Source of the DNA: Syngnathus acus
Taxonomy: Eukaryota; Chordata; Actinopteri; Syngnathiformes; Syngnathidae
Direction of reading: 5' to 3'
NCBI RefSeq assembly: GCF_901709675.1
Contig: NC_051104.1
Location: 2,233,001 to 2,297,000, forward strand
Length of the DNA stretch: 64,000 nucleotides
Part shown: piece by piece, positions 1 to 13,053 of the stretch
Layout of the letters: every line of letters begins with the position of its first letter
Position numbering within the stretch: the stretch's first letter is position 1
The notes under the pieces: model-generated
Told to the model about the DNA's origin: nothing
The model's input: only the letters and a program-made list of their open reading frames with translations
Database searches by the model: none
Translations under genes and position numbers: made by a program

Positions 1-946
1 CCAAGGCCCAAATCGTGAAGGCGCTCAAATCCATGACGCGCAGTCTGCAATACGGAGAACAGGTCTGAGGCTCAGGCGTCACTATTGCTGACACGTACAA
101 TGCATTAAGATGTGGGACATGCTCAAGTGTCTCCTTGCTTCCCAGGTGAATGAGATCTTGGCCAAGTCCTCCGTGTGGAGTGCCTTCAAGGACCAGAAGC
201 ACGATCTCTTCATTAATGAGTCTCAGACTGCAGGCTACCTGACAGGTAGAGTATTATCTAGTCATTCATTCTGCTTGACAACTGGCTCAAAAGGTAGGTG
301 GTGCTTGCTTACCGCTTTCCTGGAAACAAGCGCCTTGCTGTTGAAGCCAAAGCTTCCTTTCTCCAAATCCCTGAATTTCCTGCCTCTGCCTTTTCCCGTC
401 CTCTCTTCTCTGTCCCCCTCCACGTTTCCTCCTCAGGGGTGTCCACTCCCTCTCTCCTGGCGGCCAGCAGCCCACTGCGAGGGGGGCTCTAGACTCCCCA
501 GCTGGGCCCTCAGAGCCCTCCTCTCTGTTGCACTAATGCAGGTAGACTCGTGGCTCCTCATGGCCTGCCCTTTGACTCGTCACCATTCCATTCCCTTCTT
601 GCCACCTTCTTGCCAAGCCCACTTTAACCACACTTAACATGGATATTGCAGAGCGACAGCGGGGCTCGTCTCATGTCTAGCCTCTGAGGTTCAACAATGA
701 GCTGGTTTTTCCTGATGATGGCGGTTAGCTTGATCAGCTTTGACTATTGCGATGGTCGCTAGTCTTAAAATGGCCACTGTATCATCCCATAACCATGCGG
801 TCCAAAGAGCAAATTTAGATGGTAGTTGATGATGTGTTATTCCGACTCCCACAGGGCCAGGAGTAGCCGGTTACCTCACGGCAGCAGGCAGCGGCACCAC
901 CGTACTGCCCAGCAGCCCTCCCCCGGAAGACAGCGATCAAGGCTGA
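1..946 (+). CDS. dnajc13: DnaJ homolog subfamily C member 13 (RME-8), C-terminal end; three coding exons, 5' partial
   Basis: Exons are 1-62 (cut by the window edge), 146-245 and 855-946, stop TGA at 944-946. They join in frame: exon 1 ends in phase 0, exon 2 in phase 1. The spliced peptide reads ...[17 protein letters not shown] / [20 protein letters not shown]... / ...[19 protein letters not shown]... and ends EDSDQG. This matches the extreme C-terminus of vertebrate DNAJC13 as I know it, a peripheral endosomal J-domain co-chaperone that recruits Hsc70 and controls WASH/retromer and clathrin dynamics. The J domain and most IWN repeats lie left of the window, so only about 84 residues are visible. 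The donor after exon 1 (GTCTGA) is weak; the other sites are ordinary. The gene runs in the same direction as tmem108. Confidence 0.93.
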
Positions 947-1708
947 CGGAGGCGGACGCACACTCGCAATAGCCACAGTCAGGCTCAGGCACCCGAGCCG
1001 CCCTGTTTGGCTCCCCCCCCTCACCCGAGACGCACGAGGGGAGCGCAGATGGGGAGGAAGATGTCGCTGACTCCTCCCCATATCGCCATCTGCCCTCTCT
1101 GACCGTCACCGCGTAAATTGTTTGAAATTGTCTTAACAGGTGGGCCACGTTTTGTTTTCGTGATAACACCTTTCTTCCGATGAAAAGCAGAAGAGTTTAC
1201 TTTTTGTATGAAGATATTTTTTACAGTAGATTTTCTTCTGTTTTTCCCATGGGAAAAACATTGGAAGACTGTCATTAGTTAATTTTGTCTCTTCTCCTTT
1301 CTGTCATCTTGCAATTTCCCAATTGGCTCCACTGGCCCCCTCCAAATTGTCAGCCTCAATCTCGGAGTTTTAGTCTCGGGAATTGCAAATGAGATTTGTC
1401 CTCCTTTTTCTGTAGATTCTGCCGTTTTGACCTCTATTCCTACTTCATTCCATTGTTGCCCCCTCAATTTTATAAAATAATTTCCCGTTCCCCAGAATGA
1501 GAAACAAGCACTAGAATATTTATAAGTGAATAACAACGTCAACTTGAAATGAGGTTCTGATATGACGACAGGATGAATTATGTTTGAGTCTGTGTGAAAG
1601 ACTAGTGCAGTTTGTGACAAGTTCAATGTAATATTACGTATATAAACTTTCTATATTGAATGTACATTAAAACAATGAATCAGTCGCACTTGTACATAAA
1701 ATTTTAAG

Positions 1709-1714
1709 AATAAA
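1709..1714 (+). terminator. dnajc13: Candidate poly(A) signal for dnajc13
   Basis: A canonical AATAAA lies about 760 bases past the dnajc13 stop, in AT-rich sequence of 3'UTR type. No closer canonical hexamer was noticed. A second AATAAA at 2505-2510 is a possible distal alternative. Inference from motif and position only. Confidence 0.5.
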
Positions 1715-1739
1715 AGGGAACCCACAGTGTCATTCATTT

Positions 1740-3079
1740 GTCTTGTTTCAATATATTCGACAGTTATTTAAAAATGTGTTTTATGGAATCACTTTTATTA
1801 TAGAAGGGGTTTTGTTTGTAGTTATAAGAAGAAGAAAATATTCGGACTTTGCTACAGCGTTGGCGTAAATCCGTGATGAACTACGTCGATTTAAACCGAG
1901 AACGTACGACCACATTTTTGGTCCCACTACTTTCGCAAGTCTCGTGCTTCACTCTGTTTAATTCAATTGCAACTTCACCAAAAAACTAAGCAAGTTAGCC
2001 TAAAATAATCTTGATAATTCCTTGAGTGATTTCATGAAATAAATTAAAGTGAATTTATTAGTTTTTCCCCAACAAATTAGCCATAATTCGCGATCATTTT
2101 TAGCGGCATTTGTTTCCACACGGTTCACTTACCTTGTGACCCCCATGGGGAAAGGAAGTGACGCATGGCGAGAATATCAAGATCTTGTACATAATGCAGT
2201 CAAACTTTTAATGTATGGTCCATTCGAATTAAATAAGCAAGAACAAATAGTATTTAATTAAACATGAATTAATGATAGATATATTGTAACGATGTATAGA
2301 AGGCAGCAACGGGGCTCTTCCCGTGTCTTGTGGACACTTTTATGTGTCGGGATTTACGATGTTTTCTCCCCCTGCAGGAGCCCATCCCTCTTGCGTCACT
2401 CACTGGGAGTCTCCCCGAACAGGCGCCTGGCAAGGCCGACACTCTTACATCGGCTGACTCTCTTACCGCCGCCAGGACAAAAATGTGTAAATAAGATTAG
2501 TTTGAATAAAGTGAGCGTGGCGTATGCGGCGTCGCTCTGTCGCGTTTCGCCGAGGAGACTGCAGTGTGGCTGCAGGCTGTGATTAATGACTCTGAGGAGG
2601 GCCCTGCAGAAAATGCACAGTCATGCTTTGTTATTAGGTGCGGTCATAGCGGCCGGTCAGCAGAGGGCGCTACATCGTCACGCTTGTGTTGATGGTTGGG
2701 TTGCTCTTTATTTTTTGGGCACGTGGATTCATTTGATTTCTCGTGATCTCACTTTGATTCATTTTCTGTTTTGGTCTTTTGCGTCCGTTCTAGCCTATTG
2801 CATTTCTGGCTCTTCTGCAGTCGTCATTAGATTATTTACATGTTAATAGTGGAAAGTAAAGAAATCCTGTGTTGCCGTACTCAAGTGTGTTTTCATGTAT
2901 CAGTACTTTGAGTATATATTTTTCTCTTTTTATGCACTTTCTACGCTCGGAGATAATCTTTTCCCATTCAAATCAATGGGAATCTACTTAATGCGTTCAT
3001 GCGCCCTCACCCCCCGCCCCTCCCCATCGGCCCCCACTTTGCAGGCACTGTTGACTGTTAACTTGGGGGTGCTTGCTGT
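1740..3079. other. Intergenic stretch between dnajc13 and tmem108
   Basis: No coding exon is recognisable here. The first half is AT-rich. A CTCF-like motif, TCAGCAGAGGGCGCTA, lies at about 2657-2672. The open frames are short and do not resemble known proteins. Confidence 0.5.
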
Positions 3080-3576
3080 CGCCCTAAGCGGGTGCCCGGT
3101 CCGCTACTCCCCTGTGACCAGGATCGCGTCGGACGCCGCCACCGCAGCTCAATCGACTGCAGCAGCCCCCCAACATCCTCATTAACATTCCCTCTCTGTC
3201 TACACGCCTCTAGGTCCTCCCTCACACTCGGTGGGTGGCACCGGCGTAAGCAAACCCCGACGGACGACCCGGTCGGAGGCGGAGAGAGAGCTGCGTCACT
3301 GGCGGGGAGCAGAGTTACGCCACCGGGGAAGGAATTGGGTCCGACCAAGGCTTCTCAGTCAGGTGGCACCGCCTTGCGCATCGCAATCCCCGCGGCCGGA
3401 GTTTGGACACCGAGCGCAGCTCCTTCCCCTCCCGCGGCCGGCCGGAGCGGGTGCGACACTTCTTTTCCCAGCCGGGCCGGACCATGTGCGCCTCGACGCG
3501 CTGAAGTGCGACTCGCCACCCGCTGGTGCGCCTCGCAATCGAGCTCGGATACGCCGACGCCACCACGCCGTCATAG
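3080..3576 (+). promoter_or_regulatory. tmem108: CpG-rich block, candidate promoter and untranslated first exon of tmem108
   Basis: This block is markedly richer in C+G and CpG than its flanks and ends in a strong donor, ATAG|GTGAGT, with GT at 3577-3578. The next supportable exon on the strand is the tmem108 start-codon exon at 9135. Mammalian TMEM108 also has untranslated 5' exons far upstream. The transcription start is not visible and no TATA box was seen. The several overlapping open frames are what stop-poor GC-rich DNA produces, so I do not call a protein. Alternatively this could be an unrelated CpG-island promoter of a noncoding RNA. Confidence 0.4.
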
Positions 3577-6500
3577 GTGAGTGGAGCGCTTTTTATTTAC
3601 TGCCGCGCGTATCGATTCGCATGCATCGATTTGCGAGCTCGATATCACGCGACCGCATCATTAGCCACACTGTGTCCTTCATGCCTATTATGTCGTTCAA
3701 GTAAATAAGTTAGCTCAATGCACTTTGAGTATGGACCCGCGCGGGGCGGCCGTTTGCCTGGACCAGACATGCAGACGGTCATAAAGACAGACGGGTAAGG
3801 GGGGGTGTATACATTGCGATAGGAGTGGTAGTAGTAGTGCCAATGTGGGCTATATGCAAGCAAGTCTAGTTGTTTCTAGTTGTACCCAACCTTTATTGAG
3901 CCAGCACCAAAATTCTCACAAAAAGTGCCTCACAGGCTCAATTTTCTGTTGTGCTTGTCACTACATGTAGCTGGCATAAATAGATGAACCTTGATACATT
4001 TTTGGATCATTTTATGACAGCCATGTTGATTAAATTGATGAAAATAATGCACTGCCATCATTCATCCTTCCATCCATGTTCAATCAAGCTGACGTGCGTG
4101 TTTTTGTAACCTGGGAGGAAATTCTAGGCAGGAGATTTGAACTTCAAATCCAGAACCTCCAAAAAACAAAATGAGAACACTTGCCGAGAGCCGAGCAACT
4201 CTCTTGAGGCCAAACGGAGAAGTCCATTGTGGTTGTTTTCAAGTCCCGATGCAACCTGCAGGTTAAACCTCGCCGTTGCGGCCGGAATGTTTGCCCCCAC
4301 CACCACCCGTGCTCACTCACCTCCAGCCTCTTTTGTTCTGCTGGACAATCCCTGCACCCACACCGCCAGTAGTGCTGTGTGCGCAGGGGTGGGGTGGGAG
4401 GGGAGGGGGGGGGGGTCAGCGGGGGCAATGACATCTGGAACGGACATCGTCCTCGGGGCAAACTGCCATGCTGGGTCGGGTATTAGGCAGCCTACTGATA
4501 GATTATTTTCATGTCTCCTTTCTAATGAAAAGATCCCTAGAAATGAAAAGCATACATCTTGAAGTAATATTTATTTTTATCCTAAGGCTATTACCGTGGA
4601 ATCATTCTCTCACGTTATTATTGTTATCGGTGGGAAATAATTGTCCGGTCTTTTGCATGCCATCAAATGTTCCAAAGTCTCTCGTCATTGGCCAAGCCGA
4701 CGTCCATGTTGGGAAGAACTAACGGCATCGTTGGCTTCTTATCACCCGTCCAGAAAAGTCTGAAAAACGCCCGGAAACTATCAGCTGTCCCAAGCCGCCT
4801 GGACAAACCTATCGCAGGAAACGGCGGGTTGTGGTGAGGGGGGGGCACAGATGGAAAAGTATTTGGGAATGTGCCTGCAAGAGGTTAGATTGGGCAAGTT
4901 AGCTAGTAGCGAAGAGGCAAACGGTGAGCTGGAATGCAGCCCCCCCAGTATTTCAATATATTACAAACAAACCGTCCATGTTGCACTTTCTGACTTGAAT
5001 CTGACTGCGCAGTAAATAAATGTGGCGCCAAAGCACTTTAAGTGAGAACAATGGGTATTCTTTCGTTTGTTGACTTAGCCTTATTGTCTCGTTGATACCC
5101 GGTCGGTGTAAGACTTGAAAATGGAGGCCACGGGAAGAGTCGAGGAAGCGCGTCGGCCGGTAATGAACGACTCGTCATTCTAATGATCGCACATGGGAGG
5201 GGGCGGGGGGGCATCGGTCCGGGAGATAAGAGCGACGGCGAGCGTCCGAGCATGATGGCGACGTGATTAGCTGTGCGGAATTCCTGACATTCCTGAACTG
5301 CAGCCGTGCCACTCCAATGTGCGCCCGCACCTGCTGATATTCACCCCCAGGTGCCACAGAAAGGGGGGGGGGGGCGATTTGGTTCAGCTAATCCACTCCG
5401 ACCGTTTTGTGTAAGTTTTTCTGTATCTTGCATTTGAGTACAGTATATTGCTCGGGAGGTGTTAGCACTTTTGAGAGGTCCAGTAAGCAAGATCGGAGCT
5501 GGTGTTGAGCTCCGTGTGGGCTTTCACAGAACACGGTGGCCCGCCTTCTGCTTCTTCTTAAAGCAGCACACATGAGCGCCTCTAATGGGATTAGTAGTGG
5601 ACCTGCTGGCGAAAGGTGAAGGAGTCCTCGTGTGTGTGGGGGGGGGGGGGTCACGCATGTCACCTCCGACTACGAGATGCTGAGGTGAGAGTGCAGGCGT
5701 CTACATAATGACTGTAGCTTCACCTAGCACGAGGATTAAAATCAGCGGGGTGGCATCCACCCAAAAAGAAAAGACCCTCTCTTGTTTCCTTGGCAACTTG
5801 ATCTCGTTGGAGCTTTGATGGATTCCCAATGTGTTGCAATCAAACGCGGTCTTGGTGCCAGCTTGACACTGCGGATGAAAGCGCTGCCGTACGTTTTTGT
5901 GATTGAGGAGCGCCTGCCCGTGTCATTGTTTTTAATTCTAATATTCGACTTCATTCATGGAGAAGATGCCAAACGGTGTCGACACGTGTTCTTGGCAACA
6001 CGCTGAGCAACTTGGCAACTGTCAAAAATAAATATTATGCCATGTTTTGGGGCAAAAAGACCTTTAAGAGTGCAACGTTGTTGGGTTTTTTTTTCCTCCT
6101 GGCAGCTTTTCGGTGGCCTCACGTTGCATTCAAGCTAATTTGGAATTCTCAATTTGGACTCCCAATTAGAGGCCACTTATGGTTCATTACAGATTCTGGA
6201 AGGTGTGAAATAATCTTCATTAATGTCCATTAAGAAGCCGTTCGGGTCCATCCAGCTGGCCGGGAACCGTGTCCGGGTTAATCTCTGTACAGTTGCGGTG
6301 CTGATGCTGCGTCGCCATGGCGACAGCGGCGTCATCCGAGGCGCGTGGAGGACAGGGTGGGGGGGATTGCGAAGATGCTGAACATAAAAGACGACAGACG
6401 TCTGGCTCTGTGATGGAAAGCAGACGCGGGAGATTTGCTCTGTTGTGATGTTCGTCTTTTTTTTTTTTTTTTTTGCGAGGGTTTCTTTATTGTTAGGGTG

Positions 6501-9134
6501 GAATCAGGCCTCACATTGCATTTTGCAGCTGGACCTAATGAAGTGGCCGCGTGTGTTTGTGCTGATCTTGTCAAACAGTAGCAGAGAGAGAGAAAGGGCA
6601 GCTGCACTTTTTTTTTCACCTCCTCCAGGCCATCGTTAACCAATAATAGATCTTGCCGCTCATCTTTTCATACCGACATTACACATGAGCACAATTCTCG
6701 GTTTGTCTGACAGACAGATGTACATCGTTTTGTCAACGAGGGCGGGCCGAGTTTGGAGCTGTCCGATAACATCATCGTGAGTCATCCAGTAAGCCGTTTG
6801 GTAATTAGTCTGTTTCGAGGTCGCTCCGATTGCTTGGGAATCAGCCAGGGACGACGTTGACGGTCACGATAATGATGATGATGGGACATTTCCTCAGCAA
6901 ATATGTTTGCGCTCATCTATTTGCTAATGACGGCAAGAGGAAGAACTGGGGAGGGCTTAAGGCCGAGCGATCCGCGCTGATCCTCTTGCATCACACTCAC
7001 GCCACTCAATTAGCCGCCTTTAAGTCGCTGGTGAAGCCGAGCCGAGCCACGCGGCTTGGTCTCACTCGGGCCGGCCGAGGGATCAGACCTGCAAAAAACA
7101 CTCAGTAGCCTGTTTGGAAAGAACTTTCCGGGATTGTTGAAATCCCAGTAGCGCGATGTCCACATCCTGTCCTCAAATGTTGTGCTGGAGATGTCTTCCT
7201 TTGTCAGGAAACGATAAATTCCACCCGGGCCTGTCGTCACCCCTTTGTACCGCGATTGTTCTCCGACAAGAATTCCTCGGTGCTTCCTGACTGCTTTTCC
7301 AACTCGAGATTGTCTTTCTTACTCTTGTATGCAAATCTCTTTTTCGAATGACAACCTTGCCGGTCCAAATGGCATTGGCATAGCTGAGGTTAAGCAAATT
7401 GTGGCTTTGTCGCCATGGTAACGCCGCACCTGAGCATGAAAAGCAGTCGTCTTGCTGTGATTTTTTTTTTTTTTCTTTTATGACGCACACTTGTAGCCCA
7501 CACTTTGAAAAAAGTGCTGATTTTGCACTCTCATTCTGCTTCGGAACGTAGCCGGAAACGGTTGCCGTGGAGACCAGGAATGGTCACAATGGGAAACACG
7601 GTGTAGTTTGTACTCGGAGGTACGAGAATAAAGCAATTGGAAGTCAGCCTTCCAAAGTGGAACCAAAACAGGAAGTAGAGCTAACAATGGTACCCAGCTT
7701 AGCCCGGAGCATCGTCATCCGCTGTCGGCGTTTCCGTTTTTGCTACCCGGCCGCTTTCAAACGCTCGACAGGCAGCGTGGTGCGCCCGTCGCCACGGGGC
7801 CGACGCCCCTTTGAAAACGATCACGGCGAGTGTCACCCCTGCGTATGTCGACAAGTGCGGCGACGCGCCAAATCATCCCGAGCGAGACGGCCTGACACGG
7901 GGACGACGAGCTGAGACACTGTCAAGGAGGGGGGAAGTTATTTACGATTGCGGCTAGTGAGCTGCATCCTGATGTTTGCCCTTTACCGCCCGCCTGCTCC
8001 AATGAGGGAGCAGCCGGCAACGTTTCACGCCAAATCTCTCCCGCTAGGGAATTCAAACCGTAACGGTGACACCTTTCAAATGACTGCAGTCACTACGTTT
8101 GGTACCCAACACCTGAAATCCGAATTTAGCAGTGGAGGGGGGGGGGGATTTTCTCTATCTTGTTTTTTTTGTGTTCTTTCATATTTTTGACAGTCAAGGC
8201 AATCCGATCTGTGTCGATCCCGACCACCGCTGACACAAATTGGATGGGCCGATGCCTCATCAAGTGTCCAGTCAGTGCTTATATAAGAGTGGAGGTGTGA
8301 TGCCGAGCTCTTCTACTGGGGGGGCCTGGTGTCCTTTTAATGGCCAACACACATGCAGTGACTCAGCAAGTCATATTGTGTCATGTAAATGGTGTTACTG
8401 CAGCGGCTTTGAAAGACGCAGTCTGTCAGTGACTGCCTCGTGTGTATGTGTATGTGTGTGTGTGTGGTGTGGCCTCCCACTCGCACAAAAGCTCCAAATC
8501 TGGTTTCATAACAGGGTCATTCAGTGGTGATGCTTAATCATCTGGTTTTGTAATAATATGCCACTTTGCCGCCGCCAAAGTATTGAACATTCCCACGCGG
8601 GTGCACGATCGAAACGAGAGACGATCGAAACGAGAGACGATCGAGACGAGAGACGATCTCCGCAAGCGAGCTCTTTCAGCGTACCGAAATGACTTGAATT
8701 CCGCAAATAGTTACTCGCATGTTCCCTCTTCAAGTGACTTGCAGGAGGCTCGGTTGCCATGGTGACAGCGGACGCCCGGATCCATGGTTTCTTCTTTTTC
8801 AACCTCAGCGATCAACAAAAAAGATGAAACATTTATCAAAAGAAACACCCACACACACATGCAGTCCTGTTGCTAGGCAAAGTTGTGCTCCTAGTGGGAG
8901 GTGTCAATGTGTCTTGCGTCTAAAGACTTACTTCAGCTACAAATGATCACTCCCGCTGTCCACTGCGACAACCAGCTGACAATGAATCAGCCCCGCATTA
9001 TGAATAATACTGAAAAAAATAAATTCTGATTGTTTCCTTCAAATGAAAGCCATCCGTCAGCACGAACTTGAGCGCGCCGGCGGTCGATACGTGAGCTTCA
9101 TTTGAGCGCCTGTGTCGTCTTTCGTTTTTGGCAG
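3577..9134 (+). other. tmem108: Probable 5' intron of tmem108 (noncoding)
   Basis: No coding exon was recognised. It contains poly-G and poly-T runs, a TG-rich run near 8447-8472, a small tandem repeat near 8607-8657, and three RFX X-box-like palindromes at 6311-6324, 7409-7422 and 8753-8766. If the CpG block at 3080-3576 is not tmem108 exon 1, this is simply upstream intergenic DNA. Confidence 0.4.
8607..8657. repeat. Short tandem repeat, about three 17-base units
   Basis: Units of the type ACGATCGAAACGAGAG occur three times in succession, the third differing mainly by an A-to-G change. Each unit carries CGATCG. It lies about 500 bases upstream of the tmem108 start-codon exon. It is too short to be more than a minisatellite seed. 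Confidence 0.75.
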
Positions 9135-9140
9135 AGAACC

Positions 9141-9178
9141 ATGAGCACTGTGGAGGACGACCCGGATCACATGATACC

Positions 9179-9182
<4 letters not shown>
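9141..9182 (+). promoter_or_regulatory. Upstream ORF overlapping the tmem108 start codon
   Basis: In the same exon as the tmem108 start, an ATG at 9141 (A at -3) opens a 13-codon frame reading MSTVEDDPDHMIP. Its TGA at 9180-9182 overlaps the main ATG at 9179-9181 as ATGA. The arrangement suits termination-reinitiation or leaky-scanning control. Its presence is direct observation; a regulatory role is inference. Confidence 0.55.
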
Positions 9183-11764
<2,582 letters not shown>

Positions 11765-12690
11765 CGCCCGCCGCCCCACACACGCCCTTGGCTCCGGACT
11801 TGTGAGCGGCGACGTGCGGCAGCTCCGAGGGGGAGGAGGGCGTGCACGCCTATTTTTCTGATGTACACTTTTTACACACCCAAAAAAAACCTATTAATTG
11901 TTGTGATAATTTTTAATGTCTTTCTAAATACACCCGTGTGGTTTGGTTTGATGACTGGATCAAGCGAGAGAAGCAAATGCTTTTGTTTTCAATAATCAAG
12001 ATTAAATGACTCATTATAGCCTGTTCAACTTGAATCTCGAGGATGTATGCCACTTATACGTTTAGAGATGCATCTCAACCGATAGGATTGTTTTTGTATG
12101 TCATCGGATTTCTGGAAATCACAATGAACACAACTTTTGAAATATTTCACCTTGTGTGTAGCAAATTTATGAATAGGGGAATCCGATTATTCTACAGATT
12201 GACCTTTTGGATTGTATACGTCGTTATCATTTGGATCCCCATCTCGAGTGAAAGAATTTAAGTTCATGTCTTCTAATTTATTGAGGTGCACCTGTGCATT
12301 TGACATTTTTTTTTAGGTTTCAGAAACGCACGTTTCCGAGCAGAATACAACATCTGACTATTTGGACAAGTCAAATGAGGTGTGTGTTCAATGTCTGACA
12401 TATTTTTTCATCAAATGGCCCAACTGTAAAGCAATTCTTTTTCAATCAGTAATTATAAACAAATCATCGTTTTGCACATTTTTGCCCTCGTGCGGGAGTT
12501 ACAAAAATGAAATAAACAAGCAGTGCAGTCATATTCATGATTAAGTATATTTTTAAAATCTGAAAAAAATTTCACACACACGGGCTACATAGCGATAGCT
12601 ATTATATATGCAATATTATTTATACATATGTTAAATGGGTTTATATAATGTCAAATGTTTAACAGTAGTATTTTTTAAACGTATCTGTGG
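11765..12690. other. tmem108: tmem108 3'UTR and short intergenic gap to lztfl1
   Basis: The sequence is AT-rich. ATTAAA at 12001-12006, about 240 bases after the tmem108 stop, is a plausible poly(A) signal. No coding exon was recognised; open frames at 12043-12544 are in AT-rich DNA and resemble nothing known to me. Confidence 0.5.
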
Positions 12691-13053
12691 AAATGACGTC
12701 GTGGCGTCATTGCTATAGAACTCTGGTTTACGGAGCTGCAGTGAACGCACCGCTCGTAACCAAGGCAATGACGCTCGTTTTGGTTCCCTTGCAAACGCCT
12801 AGCTTCATTGCTAGCCTGGCCAATCGGACAGATTTTCGTCCAACAACCAGCGCCAAGTAACTCATTTAGGACATCCTGTGTTTGCGTATTTGCTCAAACG
12901 ACATTACTGTGAGCGTTACCAACGCACGGTATCGCTCGTGCAGGTTTTTTCTTCTTCTTCCAAATCTGTTTTAAATTAGCAGCACATCATCCGTGCCATT
13001 TTAAGCTTCAAGCTAACCGAATAAGTGACGAGAACGTTAGCTCCACAGCCAAC
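12691..13053 (+). promoter_or_regulatory. lztfl1: lztfl1 promoter and 5'UTR with two X-box-like motifs
   Basis: Upstream of the lztfl1 ATG at 13054 are a CRE-like TGACGTC (12694-12700), an RFX X-box-like GTAACCAAGGCAAT (12756-12769), a second X-box-like GTTCCCTTGCAAAC (12783-12796) and a CCAAT box (12820-12824). Each X-box-like motif matches about 12 of 14 positions of GTHNYYATRRNAAC. RFX sites are typical of ciliary genes, and LZTFL1 is a BBSome regulator. The transcription start is not resolved, probably between about 12850 and 13030. Confidence 0.6.

Noticed and set aside
3231-3704. Overlapping 96-162 codon frames in the CpG block
   Set aside because: Several overlapping frames on both strands are expected in CpG-rich DNA; no protein family was recognised.
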